Assembly (NCBI GenBank): GCA_013697395.1
Contig: JACCWY010000547.1
Span: forward strand, 1-25,940
From: Chloroflexota bacterium
GTDB taxonomy: Bacteria; Chloroflexota; Limnocylindria; QHBO01
Reading direction: 5' to 3'
DNA: 25,940 nucleotides
Positions 7,357 through 14,284 of the stretch are shown one piece after another; the first letter of the stretch is position 1; each line of letters opens with the position of its first letter. The position numbers and the translations under genes were made by a program. The notes below the pieces were generated by a model. The model was not told where the DNA came from and made no database searches. It was given only the letters and a program-made list of their open reading frames with translations.

Positions 7357-7703
7357 CAGCTGCCCCGGTAGGTGCTCAGGCCGTAGGGGCTGAGGAGGAG
7401 CGGAACGTGGTACGAGCGCCCGGCATCCGCGATGCGCAGGGCCACGGCCGCGCTCTGAAAGAACGCATCCGGGTCGTCGACGTAGCCACCCACGTCGAAC
7501 GCGAGCTGATAGTCACCCTCCACGAGCACGCCGCCCGCCAGGAGGTCGCCGATGCGGCCGTCGGCATCGGTCCGGAGGTCGGCGAGCAGGTCGGGGCTGC
7601 CGTCATCGGCCAGCCGGAAGAGGGCGACGCCCACGCCGGCGGCGGGGTTTCCGCTGGCGAGGTCGAGGACGTGCGTGCTGATGGTTGGGCGCTGGCCTGC
7701 CAT
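7356..7703 (-). CDS. 5-hydroxyisourate hydrolase (transthyretin-like)
   Basis: A 115-aa enzyme that hydrolyses 5-hydroxyisourate, the product of urate oxidase, to OHCU. The fold signatures are clear: ISTHVLDLASGNPA with catalytic His11, LRTDADGRI with the conserved Arg, YHVPLLLSPYGLSTYRGS with His99, and the diagnostic C-terminal YRGS. Length is typical for bacterial homologues. It is the first gene of the urate operon. The ATG at 7703 is preceded, exactly 6 bases away, by CATGAT, suggesting a leaderless message. It diverges from a DUF3830 gene that starts at 7837. Confidence 0.96.
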   Translation of the reverse strand: MAGQRPTISTHVLDLASGNPAAGVGVALFRLADDGSPDLLADLRTDADGRIGDLLAGGVLVEGDYQLAFDVGGYVDDPDAFFQSAAVALRIADAGRSYHVPLLLSPYGLSTYRGS

Positions 7704-7709
7704 GCCTGC

Positions 7710-7715
7710 ATCATG
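7710..7715 (-). promoter_or_regulatory. -10-like element of HIU hydrolase operon
   Basis: CATGAT lies 6 bases before the ATG, the same geometry as other starts in the window. Together with the divergent TATCCT at 7825-7830 it marks a 133-base region controlling both arms of the purine locus. Confidence 0.45.
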
Positions 7716-7824
7716 ACCGATGCGCGCGAGGGTCGAGCCGCCGGATTCGACATCCTCGCCCCCGGAGGCGATGGCTGACGGCCGCGATCTTCACCGCGCC
7801 AGGCCCGGGGCGCGGCGCTCGGCG

Positions 7825-7830
7825 TATCCT
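7825..7830 (+). promoter_or_regulatory. -10-like element of the DUF3830 gene (leaderless start)
   Basis: TATCCT sits exactly 6 bases before the ATG at 7837 and there is no ribosome-binding site. Confidence 0.55.
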
Positions 7831-7836
7831 GCATCG

Positions 7837-8250
7837 ATGGCCGACCTGAAGATCCGCGTCGACGACATCACCTTCGGCGCCCGATGGGAGGGCGCCGCGC
7901 CGCTCACTCGCGCGGCGCTCCGGCCCTGGTTGCCGATTCGCTCGCAGCTGATCCACTGCAAGTGGAGCGGCGAATCCACCTGGATCCCGTTCGGCGACAA
8001 GCGACCCGACGTGGGCTTCGAGAATCACACCTCCCATCCGGCACCCGGCGACATCCTCATCTACACCGGCGACGTCAGCGAGTGCGAGATCCTCTTCCCC
8101 TACGGTGCATGCAGCTTCAACTCCCGGGTCGGCCAGCTGGCCGGCAATCATTTCGCCACGTTGACCTCCGGCATGGAGCGGCTGGGCGAGATGGGCCGGC
8201 GCGTGCTCTGGGAAGGCGCCCAGGAGATCGAGATCATCGAGGAGGCTTGA
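7837..8250 (+). CDS. DUF3830 family protein (cyclophilin-like)
   Basis: A 137-aa protein with the features of DUF3830: a conserved core SQLIHCKWSGESTWIPFGD, then ENHTSHPAPGDILIYTG, then EILFPYGACSF and GQLAGNHFATL. The family is predicted to have a cyclophilin-like fold and often lies near genes for hydantoin, purine or pyrimidine breakdown; its activity is not established. Here it heads the plus-strand arm of the purine locus, 4 genes before a lipoprotein and two before a hydantoinase-type enzyme. The frame is open from 7720, but the conserved region starts at MADLKIRVDD and the leaderless -10 fixes the start at 7837. Confidence 0.85.
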   Translation: MADLKIRVDDITFGARWEGAAPLTRAALRPWLPIRSQLIHCKWSGESTWIPFGDKRPDVGFENHTSHPAPGDILIYTGDVSECEILFPYGACSFNSRVGQLAGNHFATLTSGMERLGEMGRRVLWEGAQEIEIIEEA

Positions 8251-8253
8251 CCG

Positions 8254-8445
8254 ATGGAATGGCTGATCCCGGCTCTCGTCATCGGGGCGGTCGTTGCCCT
8301 CATCGTTCTCGCCATCAGCCGCCCAGGCGCCCGGACGCGGCGGGGCACCGATTCGGGAGCAGGATGGTCCGGAGGCGGCTCGGACCATGATGGACCCGGC
8401 GGCGGCCATGACGGCGGCGGAGACGGTGGCGGCGGCGGGGACTAG
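8254..8445 (+). CDS. Membrane microprotein with Gly/Asp/His-rich tail
   Basis: Predicted 63-aa protein. One transmembrane helix (about residues 4-22, IPALVIGAVVALIVLAISR) is followed by a basic stretch and a low-complexity tail made almost only of Gly, Asp, His and Ser. The tail could be a flexible metal-binding or surface segment, but that is a guess. The ATG is 3 bases after the stop of the DUF3830 gene and the stop is 12 bases before the amidohydrolase, so it is embedded in the operon, which supports a real gene. No family is recognised. Confidence 0.6.
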   Translation: MEWLIPALVIGAVVALIVLAISRPGARTRRGTDSGAGWSGGGSDHDGPGGGHDGGGDGGGGGD

Positions 8446-8457
8446 GCGCCGCACGGC

Positions 8458-9816
8458 ATGAGCGACATCGTCGTCAGGCACGGCTCCGTCGTGACGGCGG
8501 ATGGCATCCAGGTCGCGGACCTCGCCGTCGCGGACGGTCGCATCGAGCGCATTGGTCCCGACCTCGAGCGCACAGGCGCGACGATCATCGACGCGACAGG
8601 GCTGCTGGTGCTGCCGGGCGCGATCGACGTGCACACGCACCTGCGCCTGCCGGACGCGCAGCATCCGCATCGGTTCCGGCAGGACACCCTGGCGGCCGCG
8701 CACGGTGGCACGACGACGGTGCTGACCTTCAACAATCCTGGTACGGGCATCTCCGATGGTGCCGCGCGTTCCCTGTTGGGCGGCCTGGACGAGTTCACGC
8801 AGCGCACGGCGGGGGAGTCCGCCGTCGATTTCGGCCTGTGCGCGGTGGTCACCGGCCAGCAGGACGACCCGGTGGGCGAGCTGCCGGCGCTGATCGCGGC
8901 GGGGGTACCGACCTTCAAGGCCTTCATGGTCTACGACTTCGCACTCCCCGACGAGATCCTCGAGGAGGTCATGCGCACCGCGGCGCGACACGGTGGCATG
9001 CTCCAGGTCCACTGCGAGGACGCCGCGATCATCGATCCACTCGTCGGCACGGCCGTGGCCCGCGGTGACGTCGGATGTCGCCACCACGCGCTCACCCGGC
9101 CCACCCGGGCCGAGGGAGCCGCCACTCGCCGCGCGATCGAGATGGCACGGCGCGCGGAGGCTCCGCTCTACGTCGTTCACCTCAGCTGCGAGGAGGCCCT
9201 CGACGCGGTCGCGCAGGCGAAATCGCGCGGAGAGCCGGTCTACGCCGAGACATGCCCCCATTACCTGACCTTCACCGATGCGCTCTACGCCGATGCGGAC
9301 GAGGCGGAGGTGATCAAGCGCGTCATCTCGCCGCCACTGCGGACGCGGGCCGATGTCGACGCCCTGTGGGCGGGCCTGCGCGATGGGATCCTCGACGTGG
9401 TGGCCAGCGACCACGTCCCCGATCGGCTCGATACCGAGAAGCGGGTCCCCGCTCCGCCCTTCCCGCAGATCAGCAACGGCGCGCCCGGCATCGAGACCCT
9501 GCTCAGCGTCGTCTACGCCGAGGGGGTCGCGAAGGGACGCATCAGCGTCGAGCGCATGGTCGAGGTGCTCTCGACCACTCCCTCTCGCCTGTTCGGCCTG
9601 CCGACGAAGGGTGTGGTGGAGGTGGGCCGCGACGCGGATCTCGTGCTCTGGGATCCGATGGCTCGCCGGACGGTGCGCCAGGCCGACATGCACCACACCA
9701 GCGACTTCACGCCGTACGAGGGCCTGGAAGTCGCCGGCGCCGTCCGCGAGGTCCTGGTCCGCGGCCGGCAGATCGGGAAGGTGGACGGTCGGTTCATAGA
9801 GCGGACCCTGGCGTGA
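8458..9816 (+). CDS. Hydantoinase/dihydropyrimidinase/allantoinase-type cyclic amidohydrolase
   Basis: A 452-aa amidohydrolase with a binuclear metal centre. Ligands in order are His59 and His61 (DVHTH), Lys154 (TFKAFMVYD, expected to be carboxylated), His185 (LQVHCED), His241 (YVVHLSC) and Asp318 (ASDHV). These match the dihydropyrimidinase-hydantoinase-allantoinase group. Substrate cannot be fixed from motifs alone. The urate-to-allantoin genes next door make allantoinase attractive, while FRQDTLAAAHGGTTT and NGAPGIETLLS look more like dihydropyrimidinase. The enzyme acts in the cytoplasm. Its stop shares a base with an in-frame ATG (9816) of the next gene's frame, though that gene more likely starts at 9921. 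Confidence 0.9.
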   Translation: MSDIVVRHGSVVTADGIQVADLAVADGRIERIGPDLERTGATIIDATGLLVLPGAIDVHTHLRLPDAQHPHRFRQDTLAAAHGGTTTVLTFNNPGTGISDGAARSLLGGLDEFTQRTAGESAVDFGLCAVVTGQQDDPVGELPALIAAGVPTFKAFMVYDFALPDEILEEVMRTAARHGGMLQVHCEDAAIIDPLVGTAVARGDVGCRHHALTRPTRAEGAATRRAIEMARRAEAPLYVVHLSCEEALDAVAQAKSRGEPVYAETCPHYLTFTDALYADADEAEVIKRVISPPLRTRADVDALWAGLRDGILDVVASDHVPDRLDTEKRVPAPPFPQISNGAPGIETLLSVVYAEGVAKGRISVERMVEVLSTTPSRLFGLPTKGVVEVGRDADLVLWDPMARRTVRQADMHHTSDFTPYEGLEVAGAVREVLVRGRQIGKVDGRFIERTLA

Positions 9817-9920
9817 TGGGGTCTTCGTCGAGACCGACGAACGTAGCCCGACGAGTGGGACCGGGACGAGCACCACGGCGACTGACGCAACCGATTGGGT
9901 CGCGGGCGCGTCTCGGCGGA

Positions 9921-10706
9921 ATGCGAAGACCCCGTGCGGCCCTGGCTCTCGTCGTCGCGGTCCTGCTGGCGGCGTGTGGATCCGCGGCCGCGCCGTCGTC
10001 CAACCCGAGCGCGGAGCCACTCGACGCCCAGGGGTCGTGGCAGCTGACGGCCGGCCGGGCAGGCGGGGCCGAGATCCCCATCCTCGATGACCATCCCATC
10101 ACTCTCACCGTCGTGGGCTCCGAGATCGGTGGCACATCGGCGTGCAACACGTACGGCGGCCGCCTGAGCGTGACGGACGGCAGGCTCCGGATCACCGACC
10201 TCGGGATGACGATGATGGGCTGCGAGGAGCCGGTGATGGCGGCGGAGGCGGCGTACATGGCCGCGCTCGGCGAGGTCGAGTCGATCGGGGGCGATGGGGA
10301 CGAGCTCGTGCTTCGCGGGCAGAACCTCGAGCTCCGCTTCGCGGCGCTGGCGCCCGCCCCGACCGCCGAGCTCGTCGACACCGCGTGGGTGCTCGAGACC
10401 GTCTTCGTCGGCGACGTCGCCTCATCGACGATCGGCGAACCCGCGACCATCCAGCTCCGCTCCGACGGCACCTTCAGTGGGTCGACCGGCTGCCGATCGT
10501 TCACCGGCAGCTGGGTGGAGGAGGGGGAGCAGATCCTCGCCCCGACCCTGACGATGGATGGGACCGAATGTCCGGCGGTCCTGAGCCGGCAGGACGACAA
10601 CGTGGTCAGCGTGGTCGCCGACGGCTTCATCCCCAGCGTCGCCGGGAATCTCCTGACCCTGACCGAGCCGGGGGGCGTGGGACTGGTGTACCGGGCCGAA
10701 GACTGA
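9921..10706 (+). CDS. Lipoprotein with two META (HslJ-like) domains
   Basis: A 261-aa predicted lipoprotein. MRRPRAALALVVAVLLAACGS is a textbook lipoprotein signal with lipobox LAAC. A Ser/Pro/Ala linker leads into the first META domain (GSWQLTAGRAGG, SACNTYGGRLSV, LGMTMMGCEEPVMAAEAAYM). A second, more divergent copy follows (DTAWVLETVFVGD, STGCRSFTGSW, DGTECPAVLS). META domains occur in heat-inducible HslJ and in many exported proteins of unknown role. The frame is open upstream, and an ATG at 9816 would add 35 residues before the signal peptide, so 9921 is preferred. Its link to purine breakdown is only by position. Confidence 0.87.
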   Translation: MRRPRAALALVVAVLLAACGSAAAPSSNPSAEPLDAQGSWQLTAGRAGGAEIPILDDHPITLTVVGSEIGGTSACNTYGGRLSVTDGRLRITDLGMTMMGCEEPVMAAEAAYMAALGEVESIGGDGDELVLRGQNLELRFAALAPAPTAELVDTAWVLETVFVGDVASSTIGEPATIQLRSDGTFSGSTGCRSFTGSWVEEGEQILAPTLTMDGTECPAVLSRQDDNVVSVVADGFIPSVAGNLLTLTEPGGVGLVYRAED

Positions 10707-10713
10707 CCCTTCG

Positions 10714-11106
10714 GTGTACCCTGAGCACCTGACCAGAGCAACAACCCGCCTCTCCCGTCGCAGCTCCGGCGATCTTCGCGTCATCCGTCGCGCCACGACC
10801 CGCATCGAGGAGGTTAGCGCCGCGCTCGACCGCCAGCTGCTGGCGGAGCTGCGCCCGGACGAGCAGGTCCGACTGCTGCGACAGGCAACGAGCCAGATCA
10901 CCAGGGCGGCGAATGACGCGATCCAGGCTTACCGGCGCGTGACCGAGGGATTGCAGGCCGAGGGGCAGCGCAGCGACACGGATCCGTCCGAGGCGGCTCG
11001 CATGGCCGAGACCCTGTCCACGGCGCGGGCCGAGATGCTCGAGGCACTCGAGGTTGCGAGCCGCCGCTATCCGTGGGCGAAGCCGTGGCGGCCGATCGAG
11101 GAATGA
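10714..11106 (+). CDS. Helical hypothetical protein
   Basis: A 130-aa, highly charged, probably all-helical protein with no signal peptide or membrane segment (segments such as RIEEVSAALDRQLLAELR and ETLSTARAEMLEALEVASRR look coiled). No family is recognised. The first standard start in frame is the GTG at 10714. However, TACCCT at 10717-10722 lies 6 bases before an in-frame CTG at 10729, the spacing seen at leaderless starts here, so the true start may be that CTG. It lies 7 bases after the META lipoprotein and ends before a strong hairpin. Confidence 0.7.
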   Translation: MYPEHLTRATTRLSRRSSGDLRVIRRATTRIEEVSAALDRQLLAELRPDEQVRLLRQATSQITRAANDAIQAYRRVTEGLQAEGQRSDTDPSEAARMAETLSTARAEMLEALEVASRRYPWAKPWRPIEE

Positions 11107-11125
11107 GCCGAGTTCAGCGGCTACG

Positions 11126-11158
11126 AAGAAGCCCGGTGGGGATGCCACCGGGCTTCTT
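11126..11158. terminator. Bidirectional hairpin terminator
   Basis: Perfect 14-bp inverted repeat (AAGAAGCCCGGTGG with CCACCGGGCTTCTT) around a 5-base loop, between two convergent genes. A-rich and T-rich ends suit termination in both directions, although the T-run is short. Confidence 0.85.
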
Positions 11159-11176
11159 GCTGCTCGAGTGCTCTGC

Positions 11177-11509
11177 CTAGCGGCGGAAGCAGTCGCTGCA
11201 ATAGACGGGCTTCGAGCCGGTCGGCCGGAACGGGACGCGAGCTTCCTTGCCACAGCTGTCGCAGGTGGCGCTGAACATCTCGCGAGGCCGGTCGCTGTAG
11301 CCGCCACCGCCGCCACCGCCGTAGCCACCGCCGCTGCTGTAGCCACCGGTGCTCTCGCCACGCGCGGCCTTCTTGGCTGCGCGGCAGGCCGGGCATCGCC
11401 GCGGCTCGCTGAACTGGCGATCGGCGTAGAACTGCTGGTCGCTCGCGGTGAACGAGAACTCCATCCCGCAGTCCACGCACGTCAGCGTCTTGTCCTGGTA
11501 GGTCAACAA
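11177..11509 (-). CDS. Zinc-ribbon protein with Gly-rich linker
   Basis: A 110-aa protein with two zinc ribbons. The N-terminal one reads KTLTCVDCGMEFSFTASDQQ, followed by RRCPACRAAKK. The C-terminal one has SATCDSCGKEARVPFRP and KPVYCSDCFRR. They are joined by a Gly/Ser/Tyr-rich linker of about 20 residues (about 54-73). Proteins of this build are common in Chloroflexota, clostridia and actinobacteria, and are probably cytoplasmic nucleic-acid or protein binders; function is unproven. The start is a TTG (followed by a second TTG) preceded by AAGGAG about 10 bases upstream, and conserved sequence begins at once. It is monocistronic and ends at the terminator at 11126-11158. Confidence 0.88.
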   Translation of the reverse strand: MLTYQDKTLTCVDCGMEFSFTASDQQFYADRQFSEPRRCPACRAAKKAARGESTGGYSSGGGYGGGGGGGYSDRPREMFSATCDSCGKEARVPFRPTGSKPVYCSDCFRR

Positions 11510-11694
11510 ATGAAAACACTCCTTCTGCGCGGCCTCAGCGAGCCATCTCGCCGTTAAGACCGTGAGAGGAGCGTTCGTGGTGCCGCGTGGTGAAGCCCTA
11601 GGTGGGCGTTGCTGCGAAGAAGCCTACCACGAATACCTTGACCTGTCACCAGGGGCGCTCGACCGTGCCGCGCAAGTCCCTACACTTCGGGCCG

Positions 11695-11835
11695 ATGACA
11701 GCGCGCCTGCGGCTCGTCCTGACGCCGATCGGCGACGACCCCGAGGTTGGCCGATGGCTCGCCGCGCTCGAGGACGGCCACCGCTCGCACATCGCCTGGT
11801 TGCGCGACACATTCGCTTCGCGAGCCAACCGTTGA
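11695..11835 (+). CDS. Small ORF, possibly truncated DinB-like protein
   Basis: A 46-aa ORF starting MTARLRLVLTPIGDDPEVGR and continuing with WLAALEDGHRSHIAWLRD before it stops. The sequence has the look of the first helix of DinB/mycothiol-dependent proteins, but the rest of such a domain is absent. TACACT lies 8 bases before the ATG and could be its -10. It ends 60 bases before murJ. It could be a genuine microprotein, a remnant, or a leader peptide for murJ. The 185 bases upstream, back to the zinc-ribbon gene, hold no other convincing gene. Confidence 0.45.
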   Translation: MTARLRLVLTPIGDDPEVGRWLAALEDGHRSHIAWLRDTFASRANR

Positions 11836-11855
11836 GGCCCGCGCCAATCAGCCCT

Positions 11856-11898
11856 CATTTGTGCTGCACGACCGCACGACAGCACGACGGCACAAATG
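11856..11898. repeat. 8-bp tandem repeats inside a palindrome over the murJ start
   Basis: GCACGAC recurs at 11866, 11874 and 11882 with an exact 8-base period, and a fourth, altered unit (GCACAAA) starts at 11890. The whole block is bounded by CATTTGTGC (11856-11864) and its perfect complement GCACAAATG (11890-11898), whose ATG is the murJ start codon. Confidence 0.75.
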
Positions 11899-13266
11899 TC
11901 GGCTGACAACGGCGCGGTGCCTCCGCCCCGCCTCCACCGAGCTTGGTCGCGGGTCACTCGCTTCGTTCCGGAAGGCGCGGCGCTCCTCTCCGCGCTGATC
12001 TTCGGCAGCTACCTGCTGGGCCTCGTGCGCGACCGAGCCTTCGCGCGAACGTTCGGGGCGGGAGCCGAGCTCGACGCGTACAACGCGGCCTTCGTGCTCC
12101 CCGAGCTCCTGCTGGACGTCCTCGTCGAGGCCGGCCTGGCTGCGCCGTTCATTCCGATCTTCCTTCAGCTCCGGTCGGAGGGCGACGGGCGCGAGGGCGA
12201 CCGATTCGCACGCACGATCCTCACCGGCGCGGTGACGATCATGGGCGTGGCGGCCATCGCGATGTTCGTCTTCGCCGAGCAGACGACCGCCCTCATCGCG
12301 CCCGGCTTCGACGCAGGGCAGCGAGACCTCTACGTACGGCTGTTCCGCGTCATGCTCGTCACACCGATCCTGTTTGCCGCATCCCTCACGCTCGGCCAGG
12401 TCCTGCTGGCCGAGCAGCGCTTCTTCTGGTACGGGCTCGCGCCGCTCCTCTACAACGTCGGGATCATCCTCGGCACCGTGGCCTTCAGCGACGCTCTCGG
12501 CATCTTCGGCCCGGCAATCGGTGCCCTCATCGGCGCCGTGCTCCACCTGGCGAGCCGGTTCGTCGGGCTGCGGCGCAGCTCGTTCCGGATCGGCCTCGGC
12601 CGGGGCTTCCGGATGCCGGCAGTACGAGAGTTCGTGCGCCTCATGCTGCCCAAGACGGCCAGCCAACCGGTGGAGCCGATGACGTTCCTGTTCTTCACCT
12701 CGGTGGCCACGACCCTCGCGGCGGGCAGCGTCTCCGCGATCAGCTTTGCGCGGAACTTCCAGAGCGTGCCGGTCAGCCTCATCGGCGTTGCGTTTGCGCT
12801 GGCCGTCTTCCCCTCGCTCTCGACGGCGCATGCCGAAGGGGATCGGCCATCCTTCCTGCGACTGCTGCGCACGAACCTGGTCAGCATCACGGTCCTGACC
12901 GTCGCTGCGGCGATCGGCCTCGCCGTGGTCGGCGGTCTAGCGATCCGGGTGCTGCTCGGTGGCGGCTCGTTCGACGCCGAGGACGTGGCAATCACGTCAT
13001 CGGTGCTGGCCGCCTTCGCGATCTCCGTGCCGTTCGAGAGCCTCGCCCACCTCCTCAGCCGCGCAATCTACGCGACCCGCCACACGCTGCTGCAGGTGCT
13101 CGCGTCGCTGGCCGGGCTGGGAATCACGGTGCTCGCGACCCAGCTGTTGCTCGGGGAGCTGGCGATCGTCGCGATCCCGATCGGCTTCGCGGTCGGGCAG
13201 GCGGCGAAGGTTGGATTGCTGGGGCTCGCGCTGGCGATTCGCCTGCGCGGATGGCGTCCGACGTAG
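11896..13266 (+). CDS. murJ: MurJ/MviN-type lipid II flippase (MOP superfamily)
   Basis: A 456-aa polytopic membrane protein of the MviN/MurJ family, which flips lipid II across the cytoplasmic membrane for peptidoglycan synthesis. Family features near the N-terminus are SYLLGLVRDRAFARTFGAG, AELDAYNAAFVLPELLLD and EAGLAAPFIPIF. Later segments include ISFARNFQSVPVSLIGVAFA and ESLAHLLSRAIYATRHT. About 12 hydrophobic segments are visible against 14 in the classic enzyme of about 510 aa, so the C-terminus looks shortened. The ATG lies in a palindrome with tandem repeats and lacks a clear ribosome-binding site. It converges with a peptidase gene 23 bases downstream. A role in polysaccharide export cannot be excluded. 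Confidence 0.88.
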   Translation: MSADNGAVPPPRLHRAWSRVTRFVPEGAALLSALIFGSYLLGLVRDRAFARTFGAGAELDAYNAAFVLPELLLDVLVEAGLAAPFIPIFLQLRSEGDGREGDRFARTILTGAVTIMGVAAIAMFVFAEQTTALIAPGFDAGQRDLYVRLFRVMLVTPILFAASLTLGQVLLAEQRFFWYGLAPLLYNVGIILGTVAFSDALGIFGPAIGALIGAVLHLASRFVGLRRSSFRIGLGRGFRMPAVREFVRLMLPKTASQPVEPMTFLFFTSVATTLAAGSVSAISFARNFQSVPVSLIGVAFALAVFPSLSTAHAEGDRPSFLRLLRTNLVSITVLTVAAAIGLAVVGGLAIRVLLGGGSFDAEDVAITSSVLAAFAISVPFESLAHLLSRAIYATRHTLLQVLASLAGLGITVLATQLLLGELAIVAIPIGFAVGQAAKVGLLGLALAIRLRGWRPT

Positions 13267-13289
13267 GCGACTGGCTGAGCTTCTCGGCC

Positions 13290-14234
13290 TCATCCGTTCT
13301 CGAGCGGGATGGTGGGGACGAGGATGACGTACTTGCCGTCGCGATCGGGGTAGAAGCCTTCCGGGCGCGTCCACCCCGGCCCGACCGCCTCGTAACCGGG
13401 TGGCCCAGCTCCGGCCGGCCAGTTGCGCTCCATCTCGGCGAGGTCCTCGAAGTTGCCCGGCCCGTCCGATGCTCCCCAGATCGAGGAGACGCGTGGATAC
13501 CACGGATCGAGGATGTAGAGGCCGCTCACGTTGGCGTCCGGGAACAGGAGGGGATCGGCATCGGCGCGGTAGCCGGTCATGACCCAGGTGTGGGCGCCCC
13601 ACCATGGGAAGAAGACGACCGGCTTGTTCGTCGCCGAGAGGGCCGTCGCCGCGCCGCGCAGGGCATCGATATGCGAGTCATAGGCACGGATCTCGTAGCC
13701 CGGCGCCCCGTAGGCGGCAAGGGCAAGCGACACGGCAGCCGGCCCCCACCCGCCGTCGTGGCTGTCGTCGAAGGACTCCCATTCACCGATGCGACCCTTG
13801 AGCTCCTCCTGGAACGCCTCCGACGTGCCGGCCAGGCCCAGGATGGCGAGCACCATCTGGGTGCCCGCGGGGGCACAGTCCTCGCTCGTGTTCTGCGACT
13901 TGAAGACTGCGGCATGGTCGTCGACCAGGGTCATGTCGACCGGCTCGCGGACGAGCGGGGTGGGGGACGGCGTCGGTGACGCCGACGGCGCCAGGGTCGG
14001 CACCGGCGTCGCGGTCGGGCTCGGCTCGGGCGTGACGACCACGGTCGGGATGGTGGACCGATCCGGAGGCGGATCGATGAACGCCTCCACCCGGCTCCTC
14101 CACCGGTCGAACCGCTCGCCCATGCCGAGGACGTCGGCGCGCACGGCGGCAAAGCCGGAGACGAAGAGGATGACCAACGCCATGGCGGCGAGCGGCCAGC
14201 GCCGCTGCGCGCGGCGCGGAGGCTGGGAGTTCAT
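13290..14234 (-). CDS. Exported C39-like cysteine peptidase
   Basis: A 314-aa protein. An N-terminal basic region and one hydrophobic segment (about residues 13-32, WPLAAMALVILFVSGFAAV) act as signal peptide or anchor. A Pro/Thr/Ser-rich linker (about 68-94) leads to a papain-like domain of the C39-like type. Likely catalytic residues are Cys120 (NTSEDCAPAGTQMVL), His215 (WWGAHTWVMTGY) and Asp243 (YILDPWYP). It should act outside the membrane; substrate unknown. I chose the ATG at 14234 because the signal segment starts there; the open frame reaches 14315 and an ATG at 14276 is possible. It diverges from the M1 peptidase gene 50 bases away. Confidence 0.82.
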   Translation of the reverse strand: MNSQPPRRAQRRWPLAAMALVILFVSGFAAVRADVLGMGERFDRWRSRVEAFIDPPPDRSTIPTVVVTPEPSPTATPVPTLAPSASPTPSPTPLVREPVDMTLVDDHAAVFKSQNTSEDCAPAGTQMVLAILGLAGTSEAFQEELKGRIGEWESFDDSHDGGWGPAAVSLALAAYGAPGYEIRAYDSHIDALRGAATALSATNKPVVFFPWWGAHTWVMTGYRADADPLLFPDANVSGLYILDPWYPRVSSIWGASDGPGNFEDLAEMERNWPAGAGPPGYEAVGPGWTRPEGFYPDRDGKYVILVPTIPLENG

Positions 14235-14263
14235 GGGCGTGGGACGGAGGATGACAGGCGATC

Positions 14264-14277
14264 GTTGCTTCGGCAAC
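14264..14277. repeat. UUCG-loop hairpin between divergent peptidase genes
   Basis: GTTGC and GCAAC flank TTCG in the 50-base gap, just before the M1 start. It overlaps the region where the promoters of both divergent genes must lie (CAACAT ends 5 bases before the M1 ATG). Short, so chance cannot be excluded. Confidence 0.3.
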
Positions 14278-14284
14278 ATGAGGT

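Noticed and set aside
5453..7393. 646-codon plus-strand frame across the uricase operon
   Set aside because: Composition is low-complexity Ser/Arg and it is antisense to two well-supported enzymes.
7711..10020. 769-codon minus-strand frame
   Set aside because: Antisense to DUF3830, amidohydrolase and META genes, with no recognisable domain.
11562..11906. Plus-strand frame with a good ribosome-binding site (AGAGGAG) before GTG 11577
   Set aside because: The product becomes Arg/Pro-rich shadow over the 46-aa ORF and murJ start; no family likeness. Kept in mind because the ribosome-binding site is good.
11943..13979. 678-codon plus-strand frame over murJ
   Set aside because: Out-of-frame shadow of murJ and the antisense of the peptidase gene.
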